64,000 bases of DNA from Ahaetulla prasina (GCF_028640845.1 NC_080540.1:133452420-133516419); one strand, 5' to 3'. Positions 22,427 through 34,397 are shown, counted from the stretch's first letter. Notes: generated by a model from the sequence alone, not told the origin. Numbers and translations are program-made.

Positions 22427-24031
22427 ATGGATAACCAACAAGAAGTCATGTAAAAAGGCAGTGGTTAAGACAGTTTGAGTTCACACAATAAACCTAACTA
22501 TAGTATGGAAAAGTATGAGTTCATCAGGCGGCAAGAAAAGGTCTTTTTTAAAAAAAAACACATTTATTTTTATGACTGATTGGGATCAAGTGAAGACTCC
22601 AGCTGCTTGCCATCCTCATTTTTTTCTCAAGGGATCCTAGAAGTATTCTATAACATGTTCCAAGATAAGGAAAGCATACAAAAATGCCTGTAAATTGTCT
22701 TAATGCAGTGAGATGTCATATATTATCTGGGAGTGAAAAGCTGCTCGCAGTAGCTTCCAAGTGAAAATTCCTTGCCTTGGGAGTTCACAACATGGTTAAA
22801 TGGTTACCTGTTGTGATAGGTGGTTGATACTTTTGTCCATTTTATTTGCTTCTTGATCAGAATTCCATACATTCATTATGTATCCCCAAGCAAACTGGGC
22901 AGTGCGAATTTCAAATACATTTTTGTAGAAGAATGACCAACCTATCTCTCTTTTAAGTGAGCAGCATTCAGATTTGCTGGAGACAACGCCAGAAGACACA
23001 CGGTTAGAAAACTAAATTAAAATAACTCATTCCAACACCTGCAAAGAGAATTTATTCATTCCAAAGTAGCCTCTTTAGAGTATGAAGCTAAAACAATTTA
23101 TTAGCATTTCTACAAGTGCAATACAGAATTAGAACTTTTATATTTAGGACGAGGGAAAGTGGTTTTATATATATATATATTGCTAGAAAAAGATATTGTT
23201 GGAAAAATATGACCTTCTTTTGTTAAAACTGAATTCAACATGTTTAATAGAAACCAGCAACAGTTTCTTCCTATTTCTGAAAAATGCAGTGGCAAAATGT
23301 ACAAACGGGTCTTCAAACCTCAGCTTATCTACTGCATGCCTGTTCTGCTAACAACATCTTGCCAGACTCACAGTGGTGCCACACTGCAGATTATGCAGCA
23401 GGTCAGATTCACTTCAGCTTTTCATTAATGGCTTCCAATATACAAGGATGAAAAATAGAATGTCATCAAGTTTTGATCTACTTAACTGAGTCTTTTAACA
23501 GAAGTGAGAAATGAGGGGATATTATATTATTTCATTTAGTAATGAGATGGCATCAGAATTAGTTATATCTGGCTGTGGATCAGGTACGTGAATGTTTTCC
23601 TTTATTGTTTGCATTAACGTTATTGCCAACTTCCTTTATGATGTATTTTACAATTTAGTATTCAGACATATTCCAAGGGTGAATGAATGGAATAACAAGA
23701 CCCTTAGAAAATTATCACTTCTCTATTTCTTAAAGTCTGCTATGAATGTTATAACTCACAAATATAACAAATAACAATCCATTAAATGTTTAGTTAGAAT
23801 AGCATAATTTGTTTCTTGAATTCCTAACTTGCTTTGTTTGCATCTAGGCGGTGAATATCCCATTTACATCTTATTTTCAGATAATAAAATACCATGTCTT
23901 CTATCGCATTTCTTCCAAATTTCATTCTCCTGTGTTATTTATTATTTCTAATTGTTTCAATCTAAGGGGACAACAAACAAAATCATGGGCCTGTCTCTGC
24001 TGCTAGCTTCAAGGTCTACATTGTGTTCTCA
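22427..24031. other. Unannotated non-coding stretch
   Basis: AT-rich; a short (TA)n tract at 23167-23180. No gene or element recognised. Confidence 0.5.
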
Positions 24032-24260
24032 AATAGCAATAGCAATAGCAGACTTATATACCGCTTCATAGAACTTTACAGCACTCTCTGAGCAGTTTAA
24101 AGAGTCAGCATATTGTCCCCAATAATCTCACTCCTCATTTTACTGACCACAGAAAGATCTGAATCAACCTTGAGCTAGTCAGGATCGAAGGAATTGAACT
24201 CCTGGCAATGTGAGCAGAGTTAGCCTGCAATGCTGCATTCCAATCACTGCGCCACATTGA
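24032..24260 (-). mobile_element. tRNA-derived SINE, TATTGCTATT-tail group, copy 1
   Basis: Minus orientation. The tRNA-like head is at the right (TGGCGCAGTGATTGGAATGC on minus), a central body includes GATTATTGGGGACAATATGC, and the 3' end is at the left (GAAGCGGTATATAAGTCTGC then TATTGCTATT repeats). Diverged from the copy at 24560. Confidence 0.8.
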
Positions 24261-24559
24261 ACGAGGATCCCACAATGTCATGGCTTTCTGATCAGTTGCT
24301 ATTACTCAGCCTAAACTGGCCTTACATAATTGAATGAAGATTGCACCAAACAATGAGCAGGATCCTGATACCAAACATAAGACAAATAATTCCCATGTAC
24401 TGCTGTTTTGCCTATGGTCTGGATAAAACAGAAAAGGTCTTTAGATGCTACCTAAGGCCTTTTCAAGTAAAATAGATTATGTGGACAATTAATAAATCTG
24501 ATGCTAATCACTTTTTTGCAAATGGCAGCAATAAGCCTGAAATAACTTAGCACAAGAAT

Positions 24560-24778
24560 ATAGCAATAGCACTTAGATTGGTATACCACTTCATAGTGCT
24601 TTTACAGCGCTCTCTAAGTGGTTTACAGAGTCAGCATATTGCTTCCAACAATCTGGGTCCTCGTTTTACCAACCTCAGAAAGATGGAAGGCTGAGTCAAC
24701 CTTGAGCCAGTTGAACTGCTGGCAGTTGGCAGAATTAGCCTGCAATACTGCATTCTAACCACTGCGCCATTATGGCTC
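24560..24778 (-). mobile_element. tRNA-derived SINE, TATTGCTATT-tail group, copy 2
   Basis: Minus orientation. Head on minus: ATGGCGCAGTGGTTAGAATG with a canonical A box. The central body (ACCCAGATTGTTGGAAGC) and the 3' end (GAAGTGGTATACCAATCTAA, GCTATTGCTA) match the copy at 24032 and the partial copy at 41472. Confidence 0.82.
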
Positions 24779-25007
24779 TTGGGATATATGGGAATTAGGG
24801 GATTCATTACACAATATTGTTATCATCACAGAAGTATATAAATGGGATATCTTTGGCATTCTGGTGGCATGGTGAAATTGTCTCCTGGAAGACCTCTATG
24901 GAACAAAGTAGGAGAGATTTGCTTCCTAGGTGTTACTATAGCATAGAAGTGCCACTAAGAGTATTCAAGGATAGAAGATGCCTCTACTCCCAGCCTTCAA
25001 TTTAGAT

Positions 25008-25312
25008 CAGGGGCTCTTAAAGTGTTGGCCATCACACCTCCTTTTAGTGTAATCCTAAAATACACACTTCCCTTAGAAATCCAAACACCAAAATGAATAC
25101 AAATGTACAATGAAAACAATACAGTGAAACTTTGGGAAAAGTGACTTTCTGGTAGTGTAACTACGGCCTGGAATCATGGTAAAAGTGAGATGGGTGGGAT
25201 ATAAATTTATTTATTTATTTATTTAATTAATTAATTAATGTTCTTCACATCTCACCCGGCTTCTGTCGGTACCTCCCCAGAGGAGGGGCACAGTACAGTT
25301 TGGGAAACCCTG
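25008..25312. mobile_element. Probable hAT-type element, about 305 bp
   Basis: Left end CAGGGGCTCTTAAAGTGTTG and right end ACAGTTTGGGAAACCCTG form imperfect inverted termini. The flanking 8-mers (ATTTAGAT, AACCATAT) agree poorly, so the boundaries are less secure. A (TTTA)n/(ATTA)n tract at 25206-25239 lies inside. Confidence 0.6.
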
Positions 25313-25420
25313 AACCATATCAATTATAGATGTATAAGTGGATTTCTGCGTGTGAAGATCAGTCAAATTTACTTTACAATTTTCGTAATTTACAAGAGGG
25401 CTTTATGAGAAATGTTAAGT

Positions 25421-25610
25421 CAGCGATTCTCAACTTTTTCTTCACCACGGACACCCCCTTTAAATACCTTTTGTGGCCACAGATCATGGCTACAGATTGC
25501 CAAGATTTAACTCAATATTTAAATAACATTTCTTCAAGCCTTCACTGTGACCCTGTGATGACGTCATGCCCCCCCCCCGGGGTCTGTGGACCATAGGTTG
25601 AGAACCACCA
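25421..25610. mobile_element. hAT-Charlie-type MITE, 190 bp
   Basis: Left end CAGCGATTCTCAACTTTTTC, right end GTTGAGAACCACCA (canonical CACTG end decayed). Flanked by TGTTAAGT (25413-25420) and TGTTAAGA (25611-25618), 7 of 8 bases. Interior has GTGACCCTGTGATGACGTCA and a run of Cs. Confidence 0.8.
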
Positions 25611-25764
25611 TGTTAAGAGGTTTGGGGATCTCTTTGTCACAAAGACTGTTGGACATTCTATCTTTTTAGCTTAGCAACAAGAACTGAGTGGAAAAAAAGA
25701 TCCCCCTCCTCATGTTTTTGCAAGCTGTTACAAAAGCCTCTGAGTATATTCATTCACAGTATCA

Positions 25765-25852
25765 TCTTCCTTCCTTCCTTCCTTCCTTCCTTCCTTCCTT
25801 CCTTCCTTCCTTCCTTCCTTCCTTCCTTCCTTCCTTCCTTCCTTCCTTCCTT
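25765..25852. repeat. (TTCC)n microsatellite
   Basis: About 88 bp of nearly perfect TTCC units ending in a T-run. Confidence 0.98.
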
Positions 25853-27544
25853 TTTTATACTCTGGAATCTGAATATTCTAGTCAGCATTTTCCTTAGTCA
25901 CAGTTTAGTTTATAATGCTCTTCTTGATACGTGGTGGCAATGCTCTGTGAGAAATCTTCAGCCTGCTCTTTCATAAGAATTTGCAGAACAATGCTAATTC
26001 TCTCCTCCTTCCAATCATCCTTCTTTGGATGGAAGCCAAAGCTCATCTCCACATATTTTCCATAATTTAGACCACGTCCAGTGGCTAAAAAAAGAACTGC
26101 CAGAAAGAGGAAAAAAATGCTTGCTTTTCAAAGGTCTAACAAGAACTATATATTTTAATCCTTCTAGATTACTGCTTAGTTCCCCAAATATTGCAGAGTT
26201 ATGAAAGAGCAGATGCACTCTCCAGTATGGAAAAATTCTCTAGAAATGGTTCTGCCGGGCTTGTCTGCCTGGGAATTCCAGAAGGGTCCTAGAAATGTGT
26301 AGCCTGCTTCAAAGCATGGAATCCAAATCTCTTCCATCCCCAAGCCCATAAGCAGCAGGAAGGTTCATCCCAGCTGTCAGCTTTTGTTGCTGCTGAAAAC
26401 AATGATGTCCTTGTGTCTCCGGGAGCACTCCCATAGCACCATCTACTGTCACTACGGCTCTAGCATCTCAGACGCACCACAGAATACAGGCAAGAAATGC
26501 AATTAGGTGGGTGGGCAGTGTGGGTGTGCTGGTATGGATGCTTGTTGTATTGAATTTTTTCAACAGTCCCACCTGTGCAAATTAAACATGTCGTATACAG
26601 CATTATTTTTAGCTCATTTATTGATTTGTTTATTTATGACTGGCAGCTGTATTTTGGGGATTTGGCTGTTCCAATATTGTTAAAAGAACATAAACTCTGG
26701 ATCATCCTTAATACAGTGCATCCAAAGAAAGCAAATAGCATTGGAGTGGGGTGGGGGAGGAAGAATCTCCAGATGGAAAAAAACCAAAATATTTATTTTG
26801 GAAAAATCTATTCCTAAACTGTGCCAAAAAAACCACCCTATTTAATTTTAAACCATGTTGCTAAGAAATCCTAAGGCTCTGGACTAGAATGGAAAGTTAA
26901 ACATTTTTTTAAAATGTCAAGGAAAGGCAGCACCAGACCACCCCAAAATTGTTTCCCCAAAATTGGAAATGATCATGAAATTACCACTCAGTTCATCCAA
27001 TCTTTATCTCTCATTTCAGCTAGACCAGACCTTCATTATGGTGAATAGGTGGCTTTTTATTTTAAAATACCGTGGTTGGTTTTGAGCCAGCATACTAAAC
27101 AATGATTTGGTAAATTGTTGGCAAAATCTTTTAAGGATTATACATTATAATGATTGGGATGATCCCTTTTTCATTGGTGAAAGCCTGCCAATGAAATGAA
27201 ATATGTACTGTCTCCCATTTATCCTTCCGCTCCTTCTTGTTGTTGGGTTTTTTGTGGGGAGGGATATTTTGGGACTTTGGAGACTCTTTTTTCCATTTCT
27301 CACATAATCTTCCCTCACACGATTTAGGTTGCTACAAACCTGGATTTTCTATTTAGGGTAGTTAATGCTCCCAATGCCTAAGACCAAACTAATTCAACCA
27401 CTATTTCCTCATAAATAACTTTCAGAGAGCTCTTTGGGAGATGAGCACACGATATGCAATTATACATAGTCTTCCTCCTTATTCACTCTAGCTTCATTAT
27501 TTTCTTATTCCTATTCCTCCTAATTATTAATTGTTAATAGTATG
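25853..27544. other. Unannotated non-coding stretch
   Basis: No gene or element recognised. Includes a conspicuous GTGGGTGGGCAGTGTGGGTG stretch near 26508. Confidence 0.5.
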
Positions 27545-27552
27545 AATTGGAC

Positions 27553-27884
27553 CAGTGGTGGGATTCAAATTTTTTTACTACCGGTTCTGTGGGTGTGGTT
27601 TGGTGGGCATGGCCTGGCTTGGTGGGCATGGCAGGGGAAGGATAAAAATCTCCATTCCCACCCCATCCCAGGGGAAGGATACTGCAAAATCTCCATTCCC
27701 TCCCCACTCCAGGGGAAGAATACTGCAAAATCCCCATTCCCTCCCGATCAGCTGGGACTCGGGAGGCAGAGAATAGATGGGGGTGGGACCAGTCAGAGGT
27801 GATATTTACCGGTTCTCCAAACTACTCAAAATTTCCACTACCAGTTCTCCAGAACTGGTCAGAACCTGCTGAAACCCACCTCTG
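27553..27884. mobile_element. hAT-type MITE, 332 bp (GGAAGGATACTGC subfamily)
   Basis: Termini CAGTGGTGGGATTCAAATTT and CTGAAACCCACCTCTG, with a perfect 8-bp duplication AATTGGAC (27545-27552, 27885-27892). Inner subterminal repeats are TACTACCGGTTCTG on the left and CACTACCAGTTCTCC on the right. The middle holds about three direct repeats of a GGGGAAGGATACTGCAAAAT-type unit of roughly 50 bp. No coding capacity. Confidence 0.93.
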
Positions 27885-28447
27885 AATTGGACCCACATCC
27901 TTTTGAATTACTCAATCCTTTTGAATCCTTTTGAAGGACTCAATCCTTCAGAAGTTGTGGGTGCTCCATCCTCATCTAATGCAATATATTTTTCAGTTAC
28001 ATCTGGATTGGGATGAATAAAACCCTAGAAACATTTAGATCGAAGCCTGGATTTAAAAGTCCAATATGCATTTCTTAGGATCTTTTTGCAATCTCACCTA
28101 GACCTCTCCATGGCCTCCTGCTTAGAGCAGACCGATGTCCCTCTTTTCTTCATTTGGGAAAAGTTGTATGGCTTCATGCATCGTTCTTAACTATTATTAA
28201 CTAGGTTTGCTGCAATTAGAATTGGCTGGGTTCACACATTGTGCCAAGGCATTATCTTTACAGTATTTTGTTCTGTGTGAGCCTTGCTTATATATGAGCC
28301 ACTTCTTAACAGCTGTGCCTTTTTCTCAGCCTGTGATGCTTCAGCAAACTACGGTTTCAGATTTCTCCATGAAACCATTCCATCATGCCAGCTTCACTGC
28401 CTTGTGCTGCTGTCCTCATCTGAGCAAAGCTAATCATCAACACTCAT

Positions 28448-28451
28448 CTTT

Positions 28452-28520
<69 letters not shown>

Positions 28521-28556
28521 TTTCTTTCTTTCTTTCTTTTGTTTCTTTCTTTCTTA
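28448..28556. repeat. (TTTC)n microsatellite
   Basis: About 109 bp of TTTC units with a few interruptions near the right end (TTCTTTC, TTTTG). Confidence 0.97.
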
Positions 28557-29310
28557 TTTCTTGTACACATACACCTTCACAACAGCTTTCCTCCCTTACA
28601 TTACACGAGGAGAAGAGACATACTGTGCAAAAGACGAGGTAATTCAGAGCAAGCACAATATGCCAAAAAAAACCCATTTTCAGCAGCATCTGCAAGGTCC
28701 TTTGTTGGTAGATGCGTCCATGCTGTCTGATAGAGGATCCAGTATTCTAAACAGATAAGAAGAGATCAATTGCTCCCTCTGCTATGGTCTGATAGGACAG
28801 TCTCCTTTTTGCTAGAGATCCTGAAATGGCAGATAAAGCAAAAATTGACAAATTGGCTGCCCAATTTCCCTCTTCTATTTCCCCCCTCCCCCAGTGGCAA
28901 ATAAAAGCTAGAAGGAAGCAGTCATTTTGGTGTGTGTTTCTTTTTTCCAAAGGGGCTTTTTTGTTCAGAAAGAAATCACTGTGACCATAGTTAGCCCTGC
29001 CTTTAACTAAAACTGTCAATTGCAGTTAGTGGAGATGGAGCCAGTTGCCCTTAGAGTACTGTTTTCTCCATTTTCCAAGTGAAGAAACATTTCAGGGGGA
29101 AAAAAATGCTCCCCTCAACAATGATAGTGAGCAAATTCCCCCTCCCTCCATCACATTGTGTCCGCATCAATTTGTAATTTGTGCCAGGTTTGTGTCTTCA
29201 TTTAAAAAAAAAACCAAAAACATTTTCTTTCACCCCGGGCTGGGTGGAATCATTTATGTACCCTTTTTAGTTTAAAAAAAAAAAAAGAATTTGGAGCTCA
29301 GACAAATATG
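28557..29310. other. Unannotated non-coding stretch
   Basis: No gene or element recognised between the TTTC array and the split SINE. Confidence 0.5.
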
Positions 29311-30384
29311 AAGGTAAAGGTAAAGGTTCCCCTCGCACATATGTGCTAGTCATTCCCGACTCTAAGGGGCGGTGCTCATTGTTAGATAGGGCGAATGAAG
29401 AGACAGGAAGCCAGGCTCATATAACTGTTCTTTATTGTAGATCTGTAACATCCAGCAAAATCCTGCCTGACAGCTAGCCCTAATACAGGGAACTGTCAGG
29501 CATCTCAAACAATCAGGTTTAAGTATTTTTCCCGCTCATTCAGTGGACCTGAGTGAACCCTATTGCTTCACTGTTAGTATCTAACTGTTGTGCCTCGCTC
29601 GCCCCTCCCGCTGCAGCCGGGGCCCTCTTATCTCCTGCCAGACGCTGATAGTGCTGAAGAATGTCCTGGCATGCCTCCAGCCCCCAGCCCTGGCACCATG
29701 CCCGGACAAACCGAACAAACAAACCTCCCTCCGATAGCATGTGCGCCTGAAGCCAACCACGAGCTGGGATTACCAACAGCTGGAGACGAAACGATGCAAT
29801 GGATAGATCCACGCTTCCGGAGAATGGAGAGGCGACGTCAGCAAAAGGAAGGGAGGGGCAGGCCTGGATAAGTGCTGAGTCATGGAACCACACTCCATGG
29901 CCTATATAAAGGATCTGCTTTCTGGCATTCTCTGAGTCAGGCAAAGACTAATCTGGATTGCTGAAGTCACACCTTGGATTCCTGCCTGCCCTGAGGACTG
30001 ATAGGACTTTGGCAGAGCTGCAGAGGCACGCTTGATACGGACTTCCCCGACTCGGCCGTCAGAGGAGGAGTGGGACACGACACTAACACTCATCTCCATT
30101 TCAAAGCTGAAGAGCCAGCACTGTCCGAAGACGTCTCCGGGGTCATGTGGCCGGCATGACTAAACGCCAAAGGCACACAGAATGCTGTTACCACCCAACC
30201 AAAGGTGGTTCCTATTTTTCTACTTGCATTTTTTACATGCTTTCGAACTGCTAGGTTGGCAGAAGCTGGGACAAGTAATGGGAGCTCACCCCGTTACTCA
30301 GCACTAGGGATTCAAACCGCTGAACTGCCTTTAAACCTTTCGATTGACAAGCTCAGCGACTTAGTCACTGAGCCCCCACGTCCC
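29311..30384 (-). mobile_element. Sauria-type SINE, minus strand, split by a solo LTR
   Basis: Two pieces, 29311-29379 (tail AAGGTAAAGG and the GACTCTAAGGGGCGGTGC region) and 30089-30384 (body and tRNA-like head ending near GTGGGGGCTCAGTGACTAAG on minus). Removing 29380-30088 and one copy of CTCAT rejoins the SINE exactly as in the copy at 11690. Confidence 0.9.
29380..30088. mobile_element. Solo LTR, 709 bp
   Basis: Starts TGTTAG and ends CTAACA, a perfect 6-bp inverted repeat with TG...CA ends, and is flanked by a 5-bp duplication CTCAT (29375-29379, 30089-30093). No internal retroelement sequence lies beside it, so it is what remains after recombination between two LTRs. Direction is unclear: a TATATAAA box (about 29903-29910) reads on plus, while an AATAAA (minus, about 29429) close to the left end, placed as in the gypsy LTR above, favours minus. 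Confidence 0.9.
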
Positions 30385-30988
30385 ATTGTTCCCCTGCTAC
30401 CATCCCAGCCAGAGGGTGATGGGAGCCATAGTCTGGAAGTTCCACGCTGATTTTAAGCAACCGAATTTAACCAGCACGAAAGATGTCTAGCAAGGAGCAA
30501 AGAGAAAATTTGAGGCTATTATTTTCCTTTGGAAGAAGGCATTGTGTTTCTTGCTTACAATGCAGACAAAGCAACACATTTGTAATAGGCTAGAAGATCA
30601 GGTGGCAGAGTGGAAGCGAAGGCCTAGCTTTGCATCTGATGTACTGTGGAGATCAAGGACAAATAATTTCATGACTATGTTTGTGCCTGACTCTGATCTA
30701 TTTTTGGAGCTCTTTGAAATACTGATTGTTTCTCATTCTTTGCTAGCTCCATGTGCTAGATTGCAACAGAGCTGCTCAAGGGGCTGCTTATTTATTCAAG
30801 CTCATTGCTTGCAATGCAGAATATAGCAGGCTTGAACCGAGCACAGTGTTCTTGCTCTGGGCTTGGCCCTTTAGGAGGCTCCCTAAAAACAGGCATGGAT
30901 CAGCAGTGCCAGAGGCACTTCCTCCCATGGGCCACTGCCAATGTCAATCACTTGAAACACACCAGTCCTCCTCTCCCACATTTCTTGC
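30385..30988. other. Unannotated non-coding stretch
   Basis: The first 65 bp (AGAGGGTGATGGGAGCCATA) may be a decayed dispersed repeat. Otherwise nothing recognised. Confidence 0.45.
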
Positions 30989-30996
30989 TTTTAAAC

Positions 30997-31264
30997 CAGG
31001 GGTGAAATCCAGCAGGTTCTGACAGGTTCTGGAGAACCGGTAGCGGAAATTTTGAGTAGTTTGGAGAACCAGCAAATACCACCTCTGGCTGGCCCCAGAG
31101 TGGGATGGGAATGGGGATTTTGCAGTATCCTTCCCCTAGAGTGGGGTGGGAATGGAGATTTTGCAGTATCCTCACCCCTGCTATGCCCACCAAGGCACAC
31201 CACACCACATCCACCAAGCCACACCCACAGAATCGGAAGTAAAAAAAATTGGATTTCACCACTG
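30997..31264. mobile_element. hAT-type MITE, 268 bp (GGAAGGATACTGC subfamily, inverted)
   Basis: Termini CAGGGGTGAAATCCAGCAGG and TTGGATTTCACCACTG; 8-bp flanks TTTTAAAC (30989-30996) and TTTTAACC (31265-31272), one mismatch. It is in the opposite orientation to the 27553 copy and has two rather than three copies of the internal unit. Confidence 0.92.
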
Positions 31265-31538
31265 TTTTAACCCGCTTTTGCTCAGAGAAGTAGATTTGCC
31301 CACCTTTCATTTTGTGCTGAAGACCCTATGCTAGATCTGTCTTTGAGCATACTTATGAGTCACTTGCTGACGCCTGTCTATTTTCATGGGACCTTTGGTC
31401 TTATTTCAAAAGATCTTTGCAAATGTTTGGCTCAGGCTCCTGGACAACAGATCTGTCCATTGTTATGTATTTATGTATTTATTTGTAGACCAAAAGGAGG
31501 TTGACGAAGAACAGAAGAGCAGAAGAAAGGAGTATCGG

Positions 31539-32256
31539 GGAGACGACTTCCGGTGTCCAGGGGCAACGGTCGTCTGGAGGCTTCTCTTGCCCCCAGCGCC
31601 CGAATCCGGCCGCCGCCGAGGCCCCCAGGGGCCAGGTGTTCCGAAAAGGACACCTGCCGCACGGACGGCTCGCCAGGGGTCTCCCAGCCGACATACAGGA
31701 CTGGGGGGACCGATGCTGGCGCGTCCTAGGCTCGGCGGGGTTTGGAGGCCACGGGCCACGGCCATTATTTTGGTCGTCGCCTGGGCCGCTGTGCCCGGTG
31801 ACACCGGGGCTTTGGATTTATAACTGCAGCAGCCTGGTGGTGAACAGGGAACGGAGAAGAATTGAGGAATGGAGAAGGGAAGGGGATATCGGTAAACGCG
31901 AGTGGAGTGCTCCGGAGTGCGGGGGGGTTTTTCTCCCCTGCGGCTGGAAGGAGCACGAGTCATTCTGGAGAGAGGAGAACTTAAAATAAGAAGATTACCG
32001 GTTTTGTGGAGCTCTGGAGAGAAGAGGTGATGGAGAAATTTAGGAGGGAGGGTTTGAGGCCCCCCCTCCCTCTGGGGAACAGTGGTGGCGTCCAGCTTCC
32101 GCCTTCACTATGAGAATTTTGATGACATCACTTCCCTTCGGCTTCCTGGTTGACTAACTGTACTCTGGACTCGTTGCTCCTGTGAGTGCCCCCTGGTGGA
32201 TCCGGAGGAAATTACAAGGATACTGTGCTTGCCTGAGGATTTTGAATTTTTTTCAA
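31539..32256 (+). promoter_or_regulatory. CpG-rich 5' UTR of the half-L1
   Basis: High GC with many CpGs (31540-31820), then purine-rich. L1 5' UTRs hold an internal promoter; promoter activity here is inferred from position and composition. No specific factor site claimed. Confidence 0.6.
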
Positions 32257-33113
32257 ATGGCAAAAGGTCAGAGACCAACTGCTGGAGAGATGGAGAGAAT
32301 TCTGGAAAAGTTATCCAATATGGACAAGAAACTGGATGATTTGCAAAGAGGCCAAACGGAAATAAGAGCAGAAATTGTGACTATCCAAAAGGATTTAAAG
32401 GATACTCAACAAGTCTCAGCAGAAAACAAGCAGAAAGTGGAAGGTCTGAGGGTGAGATGCGGGCAGTGCAGAAAAGAGAGGAGACGACAGGCAATGCTGT
32501 GCTTGACCACAGATGGATAAAATGTCTTATTTCCTTAGGTTTCAAAATTTGGAAGAAGTGGACCAAGAAGATTTGAGAGATGTTGTGACTAAATTGTTGG
32601 GAGAATTTCTTGGGAGAGGTGTTGATTTCATGAATTGGGATGTGGATCGAGTTTATAGAGTTAATTCACAATATGCACGCATGCAGTTCCCAGAGAGGTT
32701 CATGTTAAATTTGTGAGAAGAGAGACGAGAGATGAAATTCTTAGAAAACATAGGAGTGGGGCACTGACTTACAGGGGCAGGGAGATAGCCATTCTGAGGC
32801 AGATTCCCAGACAGGTACGTGAAATGAGAAAGAAATATTACTTTTGTCAAGCAAATTGTACCAGAAGGGAGTAGGCTTCAGATGGCTGATGCCAGAGGAT
32901 TGATGATTTTCCGGGAGGGCATTACGAAAAAATTAGTACAATTGCGGAGGCTACGGCCTCGTGGAGGAACACAAAGCCCTCCTGGAATTAGATGATCCAG
33001 GAATTGAAGAAGGGGAGGTTATAGACCATGGGGCGGAGGCGGCTGCCGCTGTTGCGGCCCTGGAGTTGGGTCAGGCTGAACCCAGAGTTCTGAGATCCAA
33101 AACTAGGAAGTGA
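32257..33113 (+). pseudogene. L1 ORF1 protein, frameshifted
   Basis: Starts ATGGCAAAAGG after the 5' UTR. Residues 1-70 are a heptad-rich coiled coil (MERILEKLSNMDKKLDDLQR), the trimerisation part of ORF1p. After frame changes near 32445 and 32512 comes the RRM part (KMSYFLRFQNLEE, VDRVYRVNSQYAR), after one near 32690 the C-terminal domain (REIAILRQIPRQVREM, then WLMPEG), and finally an acidic tail ending in RSKTRK and TGA at 33111-33113. Total length is about 285 codons, close to a full ORF1. At least five small indels break it, so it is not translated as one protein. ORF1p normally coats L1 RNA and acts as a nucleic-acid chaperone. Confidence 0.85.
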
Positions 33114-33393
33114 TAAAGATATATGGTATTGTGTTGGTTTTCCTTATTCTCTTTTGTATGATATTCTGTTTATTCTTGACCCTTCTTTATTGCGTATGTA
33201 AGATTTGTAAACTTAGCTACTTCGTGTCACCTGCTTGCCATATGGCTGTTGTATGTGTTAAAAATTTGAGTAAAATTCTTATCTTGCATAAGAAAAATGA
33301 AAATTTACCATACCTGATATGTATTTGTATAAACCTTTTTTGACCAATAAAAACTTTTTGAACAAAAAAAAAAAAAAAAGAAAGGAGTATCGG

Positions 33394-34395
33394 ATGACAA
33401 AAAGAGAGAGAGGTATCAGCTCTAAAGTGGCTTGCTTGGTTTGATCTAGAACGACATATGCATCTAGTCTGCAAGGTTTTTAAAAACCTGATTTATGGTT
33501 TACTGTATGTAAACCTACACAATTGTACTTAGTTAGCCAACAAACCATGGCTAAATATAGAGCATGAACCCAGTCAAAATGGATTTTAGAGCAGGGGTAG
33601 AGTTGCCAATTTTTGGTTTTCGCCCCAAACATCTCTACTTTCAACCCTACTCATCATCAGTATGGTCCTAATAGATTATCTCTGAAGGAATACAGCACAA
33701 TAATGTCCCTGCAGCTGCTAAAAACATGTCTTCTGAAAACTTCTAATTTCACTATCTTATAGATATAGGAAGCTGACTTCTACCTATTAGGCCTGTTTAC
33801 ATTCATACCAGGGTTTTGGCTTGCAAAATCTGTGTTCTACCCACTGAGCAGCCCCCCTTTCTTCTTCAGGATTTGTTCCCTGCTCGCCCTTCCATCTTTA
33901 ATTTCTTTTTCTTTGCTATGTATCATGCATTTTCTCCCTTCCTCGGGGTTATTAAAAATCAGCCATTGTTTGCTACTAATGCCTCAGCTCTGTGGAAAAG
34001 ATCCTACTGCCCATGATTTTGAAAAGCCCAAAAGCTCACAATACACCTGACTGTTTTTAGAGAGAATGGTAACGGTACATGGGCAAGGGGGAGAGGGGTT
34101 GCAGAGTTTAAACCTGCATGCGCAGGTGTTACTGTGTGATTACAGAAATCAATGAGATCAGAGATAAAGTCAAAATCTACAATGGGTTCTGCAAAGCTGC
34201 ACATTTCTATAACATTCTCCTCTGCCAAATCCTTTCTGGCTCTCAATAAATGCTTCCCTAGATATTTGCTTTTGCTATAGGCATACAACGGAGGATTTCA
34301 AAGGGAAGCCCGACTATGAATCCTGCAATTTGTACTTATCACTTCAGGACTATGCGAAGAGAGATCCAAACAGTAATGAGGTCTGCAGAGTGGAT
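33394..34395. other. Unannotated non-coding stretch
   Basis: No gene or element recognised. GCGAGAATTTC-type repeats are absent; reading frames are short. Confidence 0.45.
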
Positions 34396-34397
34396 CC

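Larger units (their letters stand above)
31539..33379 (+). mobile_element. L1-derived element with ORF1 but no ORF2 (half-L1)
   Basis: A complete-looking 1,841-bp insertion with a perfect 14-bp target duplication GAAAGGAGTATCGG (31525-31538 and 33380-33393), a GC- and CpG-rich 5' region (31539-32256), a broken ORF1 (32257-33113), a short 3' UTR with AATAAA at 33346-33351 and a poly(A) tail (33364-33379). After the ORF1 stop the sequence goes straight to the 3' UTR; I find no endonuclease or RT sequence. The presence of both ends shows this is not 5' truncation. It has the organisation of mammalian HAL1 (half-L1) elements: an element that would make only the RNA-binding ORF1 protein and depend on a full L1 for copying. 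Confidence 0.88.

Noticed and set aside
27542..27802. Frames of 67-86 codons repeated at several places
   Set aside because: They are readings through hAT MITEs; the same peptides recur at 31000, 34500 and 39200 because the MITE recurs.
29590..29944. Frames of 93 and 134 codons on opposite strands
   Set aside because: Both lie inside the solo LTR, whose ends and target duplication explain the sequence.
31386..31989. Overlapping frames of 145-166 codons in GC-rich DNA
   Set aside because: They lie in the CpG-rich 5' region of the half-L1, where few stops occur by composition alone. No domain is visible.
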